Under the pieces are notes generated by a model. It searched no databases. It saw only the letters and a program-made list of their open reading frames with translations, and was not told the DNA's origin. The position numbers and the translations under genes are program-made. This document shows, one piece after another, positions 47,621 through 54,664 of a stretch of 64,000 nucleotides of DNA. The DNA is from Opitutaceae bacterium (GTDB lineage: Bacteria > Verrucomicrobiota > Verrucomicrobiia > Opitutales > Opitutaceae): NCBI GenBank assembly GCA_017994935.1, contig JAGOJU010000001.1:62001-126000 (forward strand). Direction: 5' to 3'. The number at the start of each line of letters is the position of its first letter. The stretch's first letter is position 1.

Positions 47621-48277
47621 GTGAGCCTGCCTCCCATCCTCGCTCCCTCGCTGCTCGCCGGCGATCACGCGCACCTTGCCGATTCCGTCCGATTGGCCGA
47701 GGCCGCTGGAGTCACGTGGCTGCACCTCGACATCATGGATGGTCACTTCGTGCCGAACCTTTCGTTCGGCCCCCAGGTGGTGGCCGCGCTTCGCCCGCTC
47801 TCAAGGCTCTTCTTCGACACGCACCTCATGCTCTCCGAGCCGCACCGCTATGTCGAAGCCTTCGCCAGGGCCGGATCGGATTCAATCAGCATCCATATCG
47901 AGCCGGACTACGATCACCACGGCACGCTCAAACACATCCGAGACCTGGGCTGCAAATGCGGCCTCGTGCTCAATCCCGGCACCCCCGCGACCGCCGTGGC
48001 CGGTTTCCTCGGCGAAGTGGACCTGATTCTGGTGATGACCGTCCAGCCCGGCTTTGGGGGACAGCCCTTCCGCGTCGAAATGCTCGAAAAGCTCCACCTG
48101 CTTTCCCGTTGGCGGGACGAGCGCGGTCTGCGCTTCCGCCTGGAGGTCGACGGAGGCATCGACCTTGAGACCGGCCTGCAATGCCGTCAGGCCGGAGCCG
48201 ACACCTTCGTAGCCGGCACATCGTTCTTCGCTGCCGAGGACAGAGACGCATTTGGCCGCACCGTCGCCGCCTGGTAG
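47621..48277 (+). CDS. rpe: Ribulose-phosphate 3-epimerase
   Basis: A 218-aa TIM barrel starting at GTG 47621. It interconverts ribulose 5-phosphate and xylulose 5-phosphate. Seen: LAPSLLAGDHAHLAD, WLHLDIMDGHFVPNLSFGP (metal His/Asp), HLMLSEPHRYV, VLNPGTPAT, LILVMTVQPGFGGQPFRVEML, LEVDGGIDLETGLQCRQAGADTFVAGTSFF. Normal length. Follows dapL by 105 bases. Confidence 0.95.
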   Translation: MSLPPILAPSLLAGDHAHLADSVRLAEAAGVTWLHLDIMDGHFVPNLSFGPQVVAALRPLSRLFFDTHLMLSEPHRYVEAFARAGSDSISIHIEPDYDHHGTLKHIRDLGCKCGLVLNPGTPATAVAGFLGEVDLILVMTVQPGFGGQPFRVEMLEKLHLLSRWRDERGLRFRLEVDGGIDLETGLQCRQAGADTFVAGTSFFAAEDRDAFGRTVAAW

Positions 48278-48356
48278 ATTCCGCGAGGGCCGCACCCCCC
48301 ATGAAAGGCAATCCGCCGACTGCGCGGCACACCGCGCATTGACATCTTTCCACCCT

Positions 48357-48382
48357 GGAGGGGCACGCTCCGTCGTGCCCGG
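48357..48382 (-). repeat. REP-like intergenic repeat, copy 3
   Basis: On the minus strand: CCGGGCACGACGGAGCGTGC then CCCTCC, the same 7-bp stem (GGGCACG/CGTGCCC, 48361-48380) as the other copies, followed by AGGGTGG as in copy 5. It is the only copy on the minus strand. It sits 80 bases after rpe. Confidence 0.75.
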
Positions 48383-48431
48383 CACCGCCCAGCGCCTCCC
48401 AACGCCGGCCTTTTCGCCACCTACATCGTGA

Positions 48432-48551
48432 TCATGTTTCAATATGACAATGACCGTAGTCGTCGCTCCAGAATCGCCCCTGTCGACCAACCGTCACGTT
48501 GCGCCCCTTCACCGCCACCACGGCATCCGTAGCAGCGGCTTTGAGGCGGGC
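48432..48551 (-). pseudogene. Possible remnant of a REP-associated transposase (C-terminal motif)
   Basis: The last ~39 codons of an otherwise unstructured frame read ARLKAAATDAVVAVKGRN then VTVGRQGRFWSDDYGHCHIE and a stop. The G-R-x-G-R-F-W-x-x-x-Y string resembles the GRFWQ-x-x-Y-x-x-x-IR motif of REP-associated tyrosine (Y1) transposases. No HUH motif or start is found. It lies next to REP copy 3, as expected for such a pair. Weak evidence. Confidence 0.25.
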
Positions 48552-48571
48552 GAAGCCCGGCATCAGGTGAA

Positions 48572-48751
48572 TCAAGGCCGCTGACTTTGCAGTCCGAGCT
48601 TTTCGCGCACTCGTGCGACGGCTTCCTCGTGCTTCTTCGGGTCCATTTTCCGTAGATTGTAGAGCTTCCAGTGCGGCCCCGGCAACCGCCTCTGGTCTGC
48701 CAGCCGCAGCGGCCCTGAAACAGTCAACGCTTGAACGCGGTTCTCTCTCAC
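48572..48751 (-). pseudogene. 59-aa open frame, probable C-terminal gene remnant
   Basis: A frame from GTG 48751 (directly after a TGA) ends with PGPHWKLYNLRKMDPKKHEE then AVARVREKLGLQ, a protein-like amphipathic tail. It looks like the C-terminal end of a larger protein whose front has been lost; I do not recognise the parent. It is too short to be certain, and the surrounding 48278-48890 is otherwise non-coding, with REP copy 3 and a possible transposase remnant. Confidence 0.3.
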
Positions 48752-48890
48752 TCATCCAAAGCACGCATCAAACGTGTTTACGCCTGACCCGTTTTGCTGC
48801 CCTGAAGAAAAGCCCCAACTCGAAGAGGAACGCCGGCAGTTCAGCCAGCCGGTTTTGGTTTTTCGATAGCTTCGTTTCTGTCGACCAGGC

Positions 48891-49256
48891 CTATCGGTCG
48901 GGGGAATACTCGCGAATACGTCCAATCTCCACGATCCAAAGCTGCCGGTCGAGGTTTCGATTGCGGAGCGCATTGAGCAAAGTGGTCAGCGCGAGATCCA
49001 AGTCTGTCGGCGCTGGTTTGCGGGGCACGCGCAACACGGCGACGCCTCGATGTTGCGCTGGCGGGAAGATCAACGGATTGGCGAAATCCAGGTCCAAAGT
49101 AACGAGAGCGCGACCCTCGGCCGTGCAACGAGCCAGGAGCTCCTGATCCGAGGCCGACTGCAAGCTCTGCATCGGGACAGTACAAACCTGGTGCCCGGCC
49201 GCCTCCAGCAGACCGCGTCCGCGCTCGCCCAGATTCTCGTCCAGCTTCAGCTTCAC
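48891..49256 (-). CDS. DUF5615 PIN-like protein (putative toxin)
   Basis: A 121-aa protein starting at GTG 49256, which overlaps the stop of the DUF433 gene (GTGA). It shows the Mut7-C/DUF5615 PIN-like pattern: KLKLDENLGERGRGLLEAAGH, SASDQELLARCTAEGRALVTLDLDFANP, GVAVLRVP. Acidic residues D7 (LDENL), D44-type (SDQEL) and D60-type (TLDLDF) fit a PIN nuclease active site. DUF433-DUF5615 pairs are common in genomes and are thought to be toxin-antitoxin-like, with the PIN-like protein as nuclease; activity is unproven. Confidence 0.85.
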   Translation of the reverse strand: MKLKLDENLGERGRGLLEAAGHQVCTVPMQSLQSASDQELLARCTAEGRALVTLDLDFANPLIFPPAQHRGVAVLRVPRKPAPTDLDLALTTLLNALRNRNLDRQLWIVEIGRIREYSPDR

Positions 49257-49501
49257 GCCCTGATTTCGAGCGGGATGTCCACGAACCGCTCGCGGCTCAT
49301 TTCCGAACCATAGGCAATGCAGGCTTGGATATCCTCGCGGGTGATGCCAGGATAATTCTCCAGAATTGCCTCCACGCTCTCGCCGGCGGCGAGCATATCG
49401 AGGATCAGCGAGACCCAGATGCGATGTCCGCGAATGCACGGCTTCCCTCCGCAGCGGGCTGGGTCAATCCAGATGTGCTGAAGCAGTTCCTCACGGGTCA
49501 T
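49253..49501 (-). CDS. DUF433 protein (putative antitoxin)
   Basis: An 82-aa protein (ATG 49501; ATG 49507 and 49519 are alternatives). It is a complete DUF433 domain: IWIDPARCGGKPCIRGHRIWVSLILDMLAAGESVEAILENYPGITREDIQACIAYG, a VapB-like winged helix predicted to bind DNA. It is translationally coupled to the PIN-like gene and probably neutralises it or represses the operon. Confidence 0.88.
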   Translation of the reverse strand: MTREELLQHIWIDPARCGGKPCIRGHRIWVSLILDMLAAGESVEAILENYPGITREDIQACIAYGSEMSRERFVDIPLEIRA

Positions 49502-49571
49502 GGGCATAGCCTGCCGCATAGCCCCATTTCAGCAAGTATATCCTCCACCGGAGGGCCCGCTTGGACAGAAG

Positions 49572-50042
49572 TTACGGATCCGGGGAAGCCGTCACGTCAT
49601 CGAGATAGTAGGTGGCGGTCGCTTCGGGCTCGTCGGCGCCGGGAAAATCCTCGCCGGGGGCCTTGGGATCGCGCAGGGTCGGATTGGGACGATAAACTCC
49701 AGTGCGGAAGGAGAGGCGTTCGAGAGAGTCCGCAGGGAAAAGCATCTCCGCGTCCTTCAGCAGCGCGCGTCCGTTGACAAGAATGGTGAAGAGCTCGGTT
49801 CCTACGTCGAAGTGTACCGCGATGTCATACCAGGCATTGGCAGCGTAATTGGTGAGGGTTTGGATATTCATGCGTTCGACGTCGAGGGCACGGATTTGAG
49901 CTTTGTCGTCGAGGAACAGGCGGATGGGTGGCCGATCGCCATGGCGGTCAAACAACTCGATTTCCAGGCGGCCGTGGTTGACTTGAGCCGCGAGCACCTT
50001 GAAGCGCACGGTGCCCTTTTTCATTCCGGGGAAAACACGCAC
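49572..50042 (-). pseudogene. C-terminal fragment of a LamG/concanavalin-like secreted protein
   Basis: About 156 codons of beta-rich sequence (GTVRFKVLAAQVNHGRLEIELFD, AANAWYDIAVHFDVGTELFTILVNGRALLKD, ATATYYLDDVTASPDP) end at a normal stop but begin abruptly: upstream in the same frame there is a TAA only ~12 codons before the first possible GTG, and there is no signal peptide. The FYLDDV ending is typical of the last strand of carbohydrate-active or LamG domains. The break coincides with a CCTGACCC-containing junction. Most likely a truncated gene. Confidence 0.5.
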
Positions 50043-50268
50043 GAACGGGCAAATAGGGTCAGGTTCTGTGGTTTGTATTTAACGACCGAAAAATGAGGCC
50101 ATGTGTGCGAGGTTAGGAATGGAGCATTCTTCGGAGCTAAACGACTTTGTTTCGCCGTGGATTTCACGTTGTGATGGCTGAGTACAACATACATCCCCTA
50201 CCCCCTTTTTGGCTGCCCCTCCGGATAAAGTGTTACCTATCACTCCGGATCGAACCTCTCGAATCGAA

Positions 50269-50294
50269 CCGGGCACGACGAAGCGTGCCCCTCC
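50269..50294 (+). repeat. REP-like intergenic repeat, copy 4
   Basis: CC followed by GGGCACGACGAAGCGTGCCC (50271-50290) and CTCC; perfect 7-bp stem with loop ACGAAG. Preceded by GAATCGAA and followed by CGGGTG. Confidence 0.8.
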
Positions 50295-50549
50295 CGGGTG
50301 ATTGAGAAGTCAACCGCCTATTCGGACGAAATGCACCGTGCATGAGGCATTGGATTCTGTGCGCTCTGTGCAATCCGTGGTCATTTTGGATTGATGACTC
50401 CCTGACAAGAATACCTCCAGCATTGGTTCGATCCGCGGGTTTTGCCAATGTACGCCGATTCCGACTTCGATCCACTGGAAACCAATCTGCGTGAATCGGT
50501 GCGATCTGCGGATTCCATTTTCCTGGGTTGCACAGCGTTTTTTTTCAAA

Positions 50550-50575
50550 CCGGGCACGACGAAGCGTGCCCCTCC
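50550..50575 (+). repeat. REP-like intergenic repeat, copy 5
   Basis: Identical 26-base core to copy 4 (hairpin 50552-50571), preceded by a T8 run and TTCAAA, similar to the TTTTC-AAG lead of copy 2, and followed by AGGGTGG as in copy 3. Confidence 0.8.
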
Positions 50576-50699
50576 AGGGTGGGCGATTGGGGTTACGCGG
50601 TCAAAAGGGCCGCTCTTAGCATTCCGGGGGCTAATGCGCTCCCGATAAACCGGCGTGCAAGCGGAGCTTCTGGAATCGCTCATGGGGCCGTTTGGGGTT

Positions 50700-50775
50700 T
50701 GGTGGAGCAGATGGGAATCAAACCCACGACCTCTTCATTGCGAACGAAGCGCTCTATCAACTGAGCTACTGCCCC
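50700..50775 (-). tRNA. tRNA-Ala (anticodon CGC)
   Basis: A 76-nt cloverleaf on the minus strand: acceptor GGGGCAG/CTGCTCC containing the G3-U70 pair that identifies alanine tRNA, D arm GCTC-AGTTGATA-GAGC, anticodon loop TTCGCAA, T arm GTGGG-TTTGATT-CCCAT (one mismatch-type pair) and encoded ACCA. It reads GCG codons. Confidence 0.9.
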
Positions 50776-50841
50776 AACCGGAAGGGACGTTTTGGGCGAG
50801 GGTCAGCGGGGAGTAAACAGAAATTTTTCATCCTCCGGCAA

Positions 50842-51849
50842 TCATGACCGATGACTGGATCCAATCCGCGCGAAGATCATCTTGCCCCCGGCGGACGGCA
50901 GCACACTCGTGATCTCCGCCTGCACGGTCTGCCCCAGGTGCGAACGTCCGTCACTGACTACCACCATCGACCCATCCTCGAGGTAACCGACCCCTTGGTT
51001 GTCCTCCTTGCCCGGCTTGACCAGCTCGACTTCGACCGACTCCCCAAGGAGCAGCGCCGGTCTCAGCCCCTTGGCCAGGGCATTGAGGTTCAGCCAAGGC
51101 ACGCCGTGAAACTCCGCCATCTTTGCGAGGTTGTAGTCCGTCGTCAGCAACTTCGCCCGCATCGATTGCGCAAGAAACACCAGTTTGGCTTCGATATCGC
51201 TCCGTTTTGCCTCGCTCTCGTGTATCCGCAGGTCCAGCCGCTTGATCTGCCGCAATTCGTTCAGCACCTCGAGACCACGACGTCCCCGCGCCTGCAGCAG
51301 CGGATCATGGGAATCCGCAATCGACTGCACTTCATTCAGGACAAATCTCGGAATGATGAGCGCCCCACTCATGAACCCCGCTTCGCAGACCCGCGCCACA
51401 CGGCCATCGATCAGAGCACTCGTGTCCACCACCACGAGGGGAACATCCACCTCGTGCCGCACAAACCGTACATAGGGAATCACCAGATTGAACTCGTCCT
51501 TGCCCCGCAACGCGATGACCGCGCCCAGGTAACCGCACACCAGAAACAGCGCCAGCCGCACCAGGTGGATGATTTCCGGATCTCCCTGGTCGAAGAGTGG
51601 CGATGCCCCAAGGAGCTGCGCCATCAGCAAACCAATCGCAAGGCCGAACGTGACCGCGCTGAGACCGCGAAGCGAAAATCCGCGAAGCAGCAGGTCGACC
51701 AGCACCACCAAGACGCCGATCGAAAGCCCCACAAAGGTGGCCAGAGGCCGAAACCGGTCCCAGTCAGCAATCGTATAGCACACCAGCCATCCCGCAGCCG
51801 CGCAGAGGGCGATGAAAACGAGGCGGATCGGGACAAGGGTTCGATTCAT
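50842..51849 (-). CDS. YacL-like PIN/TRAM domain membrane protein
   Basis: A 335-aa protein. Four N-terminal helices (residues ~8-120) are followed by a PIN domain from VDVPLVVVDTSALIDGRVARVCEAGFMSGALIIPRFVLNEVQSIADS to LLTTDYNLAKMAEFHGVPWLNLNALA, with acidic residues D142-type (DTSALID), E in VLNEV and D in TTDYN, and a C-terminal TRAM domain (EDNQGVGYLEDGSMVVVSDGRSHLGQTVQAEITSVLPSAGGKMIFARI). YacL-type proteins are presumed membrane-bound RNases; no substrate is known. Its ATG overlaps the stop of the small gene upstream. Confidence 0.92.
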   Translation of the reverse strand: MNRTLVPIRLVFIALCAAAGWLVCYTIADWDRFRPLATFVGLSIGVLVVLVDLLLRGFSLRGLSAVTFGLAIGLLMAQLLGASPLFDQGDPEIIHLVRLALFLVCGYLGAVIALRGKDEFNLVIPYVRFVRHEVDVPLVVVDTSALIDGRVARVCEAGFMSGALIIPRFVLNEVQSIADSHDPLLQARGRRGLEVLNELRQIKRLDLRIHESEAKRSDIEAKLVFLAQSMRAKLLTTDYNLAKMAEFHGVPWLNLNALAKGLRPALLLGESVEVELVKPGKEDNQGVGYLEDGSMVVVSDGRSHLGQTVQAEITSVLPSAGGKMIFARIGSSHRS

Positions 51850-51989
51850 CGGCTGATGCCCGGAGTTGACGTTTCGCAGCCGTGGAGGAAGAAGAACAGC
51901 AGCGGAAGGCTCACCCCCAGAATCATCACCAGGTAGAGCAGTCGCACCGTCCGCTGGGCTTTTGCCTTTTCATCTTCGCTCGGCTCCAT
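51846..51989 (-). CDS. 47-aa single-pass membrane protein
   Basis: ATG 51989 opens a 47-residue frame: a charged start MEPSEDEKAKAQRTVR, one helix LLYLVMILGVSLPLLFFFLHG and a short tail CETSTPGISR. Its TGA overlaps the ATG of the PIN/TRAM gene (ATGA), which indicates translational coupling and supports that it is real. No homologue is recognised. It may assist membrane insertion or regulation of the PIN/TRAM protein. Confidence 0.6.
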   Translation of the reverse strand: MEPSEDEKAKAQRTVRLLYLVMILGVSLPLLFFFLHGCETSTPGISR

Positions 51990-52020
51990 TCTCTAGGCAG
52001 CGCATCGCTGTCACTCCTCC

Positions 52021-52434
52021 ATGACAATCCAATACTGGCTGGTTAAGCAAGAACCTGAATCCTACCCGTGGTCCCAGTTTGTCGCGGATCGAAAGACCGA
52101 ATGGACAGGCGTGCGCAACTTCCAGGCGCGAAACAATCTGAAGGCCATGCGAAAGGGCGATGCCGTGCTCTTCTATGTGAGCGGCGGACCGAAGGAGGTC
52201 GTAGGCCTTGCCCAGGTCTCAAGATCCGCATTTCCCGATCCAACAGCCGAAGCCGGCGAGGACTGGGTCGCCGTGGAACTCAAAGCCGGAAAGGTGCTTG
52301 CCCGGCCAGTGCCCCTCACCCGGATAAGGTCTGAACCCGAACTGAAATCGCTGCCGTTGATCCGGCATACCCGCCTCTCCGTCATGCCGGTGAGCAAGGC
52401 GGAGTTCGACGTCATCGTTCGTTTGGGATCCTGA
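52021..52434 (+). CDS. EVE domain protein
   Basis: A 137-aa protein consisting of one EVE domain: YWLVKQEPESYPWSQFVADRKTEWTGVRNFQARNNLKAMRKGDAVLFYVSGGPKEVVGLAQVSRSAFPDPT ... WVAVELKAGKVLARPVPLTRIRSEPELKSLPLIRHTRLSVMPVSKAEFDVIVRLG. The conserved W/N/F/Y pocket of the human thymocyte nuclear protein 1 family, which reads modified bases in DNA or RNA, is present. It lies 5 bases before tyrA, so it is probably transcribed with the aromatic operon. Its role in bacteria is not settled. Confidence 0.92.
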   Translation: MTIQYWLVKQEPESYPWSQFVADRKTEWTGVRNFQARNNLKAMRKGDAVLFYVSGGPKEVVGLAQVSRSAFPDPTAEAGEDWVAVELKAGKVLARPVPLTRIRSEPELKSLPLIRHTRLSVMPVSKAEFDVIVRLGS

Positions 52435-52439
52435 CCGCC

Positions 52440-53288
52440 ATGATCGACACCCTCACCATCCTGGCCCCCGGCCTTCTCGGCGGATCCGTTGCGATGGCCG
52501 CCCGCACCCGCGCCGCCGCCCGCCGGATTGTTGTCTGGGCGCGCCGACCCGAAGTCGGTTTTGAGGTGGCGAAACAATCCTGGTGCGACGCTGCGGAGGC
52601 GACGCCCGAACTGGCGGTGCGGAACGCCGACCTGGTCATCCTCGCGGCCCCGGTCGACAGGATTGTCGAACTGGCGCAGCGGATCGCCCCCCATCTGAAG
52701 CAAGGGTGCACGGTCACCGATGTCGGCTCCACCAAGGGAGCACTCTCTCGCGCCTGCACCGCCGCATTGGGCAATAACGCCCACTTTGTCGGCTCCCACC
52801 CCATGGCCGGAAGCGAAAAGACCGGCTGGGAGAACGCGAGCCCGGATCTCTTTCAGGATCGAGTGTGTTTTGTCACTCCCTTGCCCGCGGGCGAACCTTC
52901 CGCCACGGAAATCGTCAGCCGCTTCTGGAGCGATCTCGGCGCCCATGTCGCCACGCTGCCGCCCGATGAGCACGACGAAATCGTCGCCCACATCAGCCAC
53001 CTCCCGCAGGTGCTCGCGACAACCTTGTGCACCTTTCTGAGCCAGCGACCCTCACGCTGGAGAAATTTCTCGGGAGGCGGGCTGCGCGACACCACACGAA
53101 TCGCAGCGAGCGATGCCACCATGTGGGTGGAAATCCTGCGCAACAACCGGGAGGAGGTTCTCCGGGCGCTCCGCGGGCTCCAGAGCGAATTGGAGGGGTT
53201 CCATGCCGCGCTTGCCAACTCCGACTGGCTGGAGGTCCAGGCGCGACTCGAACGCGGCAAGGCTTACCGCGACGCGTTTCGTCCCTGA
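52440..53288 (+). CDS. tyrA: Prephenate/arogenate dehydrogenase
   Basis: A 282-aa protein making the tyrosine precursor by NAD(P)-dependent oxidative decarboxylation. The nucleotide-binding loop is APGLLGGSVAMAAR (first Gly of the G-x-G-x-x-G replaced by Ala). Other landmarks: DVGSTKGALS, GSHPMAGSEKTGWENA (catalytic His), ISHLPQVLATTL and GGLRDTTRIAASDATMWVEILRNNR. No ACT or chorismate mutase domain is present. Substrate choice between prephenate and arogenate cannot be read here. Located in EVE-tyrA-aroA-cmk-plsC. Confidence 0.9.
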   Translation: MIDTLTILAPGLLGGSVAMAARTRAAARRIVVWARRPEVGFEVAKQSWCDAAEATPELAVRNADLVILAAPVDRIVELAQRIAPHLKQGCTVTDVGSTKGALSRACTAALGNNAHFVGSHPMAGSEKTGWENASPDLFQDRVCFVTPLPAGEPSATEIVSRFWSDLGAHVATLPPDEHDEIVAHISHLPQVLATTLCTFLSQRPSRWRNFSGGGLRDTTRIAASDATMWVEILRNNREEVLRALRGLQSELEGFHAALANSDWLEVQARLERGKAYRDAFRP

Positions 53289-53356
53289 CGTAGAAACACC
53301 GTGGATTCGCTCTTGGCTCCGGCCGCGCCTGCGCCACGTTTGCCACCGCCCGTCGC

Positions 53357-54664
53357 ATGATCCTGCCCGATCTTCTTCCCATCACGCCGTTCACCCATCC
53401 CGCAAGGGGCGAAGCCGTCCTCCCCGGATCCAAGAGCCTCACCAACCGCGCGCTGATGCTGGGTGCGCTGGGTTCGACACCCGTCAAACTCACGGGCGCA
53501 TTGTTCAGCGAAGACACCGGGCTCATGGCGGACGCGCTCCGTTCGCTCGGATTCGAGGTGACCGCTGACGCCGCCAGCGGAACCGTGGAAATCGGTGGTC
53601 AGAACAAAGCCTGGCCGCTTCCCGGCGCCTCACAGGAACCGATCCTGCTTTTCGTCGGTCTGGCCGGCACGGCCGCGCGTTTCCTCACCGCACTCTGCGC
53701 CGCCGCGCCACGCGGCTTCTTCCGAATCGACGGGGTTCCACAGATGCGCAAGCGCCCCATGCGCCCACTGATCGAGGCGCTGCGTTCGCTCGGGGCAGAC
53801 ATCCGGTGCACCGGTGAGGAAGGGTTTTTCCCATTGGAGATCAAGGGAGGGGGACTTCGGGGCGGACGGGTCTCGCTCGATGCGAGCGAAAGCAGCCAGC
53901 TTCTCTCGGCCCTGCTGATGATTGCTCCGCGATCCCCGCAGCCGACCACCATCGAACTCGCCGGATCCGTCCGCTGGACCTTTGTGGAGATGTCCCTGCG
54001 TCTGATGGCCGAATTCGGTGTCCGCGTGCCCAAACCTGCGGACGGACGCACCTTCACGATTTTGCCGGCGCCCTATCTCGCCCCAGCGGTGCACGCCATC
54101 GAGCCGGATGCCACGGCTGCCAGCTATTTCCAGGCTCTCCCCCTTGTCGTGGGAGGTTCGCTCGCGCTTCCAGGTCTGCGTCCCCCGGGCGCGGGATTGC
54201 AGGGCGACTCCGCCTTTCTCGACGTGATGCAACGCGTGCGCCTGCGTCCCGAGGGGCAGCTCCTTTCAGAAAATTTCCACGAAATCTCCGACACGTTCCT
54301 CACGCTCGCAGCCATTTCCCCGCTGCTCAAGGGCCCCACCCATATCTCGGGCATCGCACACACGCGGAAGCAGGAGACGGATCGCGTAGCCGGAATGGCA
54401 CGCGAATTGAGGCGACTGGGGCAGGACGTCATCGAGACAGAGGACACCCTCACCATCACGCCCCGTCCGCTGCGAACGGGGGAAATCATCGAGACCTACG
54501 GCGATCATCGTTTCGCCATGAGTTTTGGAATTCTCGGGTGCCGCGACCTGTCCGGCAATGGCGCGCCCTGGCTCACGATCCGAAACCCGGCCTGCTGCGC
54601 CAAGACCTTCCCCCACTTCTTCGATCTGCTCGCCACACTCCGTCAAAACTCGTTCCAAGCCTGA
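53357..54664 (+). CDS. aroA: 3-phosphoshikimate 1-carboxyvinyltransferase (EPSP synthase)
   Basis: A 435-aa two-domain enzyme. Shikimate-3-phosphate contacts: GSKSLTNRALMLGALG; FSEDTGLMADALRSLGFEV; PEP loop ILLFVGLAGTAARFLTALCA (Gly-Thr-Ala-Ala-Arg where many have GNSGTAMR); GVPQMRKRPMRPLIEAL; DASESSQLLSALLMIAP; KQETDRVAGMARELRRLG and YGDHRFAMSFGILG near the C-terminus. Its TGA overlaps the cmk ATG by one base. Normal length. The LFVGLAGTAARF loop marks it as an atypical class. Confidence 0.93.
   Translation: MILPDLLPITPFTHPARGEAVLPGSKSLTNRALMLGALGSTPVKLTGALFSEDTGLMADALRSLGFEVTADAASGTVEIGGQNKAWPLPGASQEPILLFVGLAGTAARFLTALCAAAPRGFFRIDGVPQMRKRPMRPLIEALRSLGADIRCTGEEGFFPLEIKGGGLRGGRVSLDASESSQLLSALLMIAPRSPQPTTIELAGSVRWTFVEMSLRLMAEFGVRVPKPADGRTFTILPAPYLAPAVHAIEPDATAASYFQALPLVVGGSLALPGLRPPGAGLQGDSAFLDVMQRVRLRPEGQLLSENFHEISDTFLTLAAISPLLKGPTHISGIAHTRKQETDRVAGMARELRRLGQDVIETEDTLTITPRPLRTGEIIETYGDHRFAMSFGILGCRDLSGNGAPWLTIRNPACCAKTFPHFFDLLATLRQNSFQA

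Larger units (their letters stand above)
50043..50699. other. Non-coding interval with two REP copies and degenerate short repeats
   Basis: No convincing gene is seen. It contains REP copies 4 and 5 in direct orientation 281 bases apart, and two related phrases, GCGCTCTGTGCAATCCGTGG near 50360 and GAATCGGTGCGATCTGCGGA near 50490, that look like degenerate copies of one repeat. The left edge carries GGGTCAGGTTCTGTGG at the break of the LamG-like fragment. Confidence 0.5.

Noticed and set aside
50360..50520. Short related phrases near 50360 and 50490 as a CRISPR array
   Set aside because: Only two degenerate copies, no regular spacing, no cas genes.
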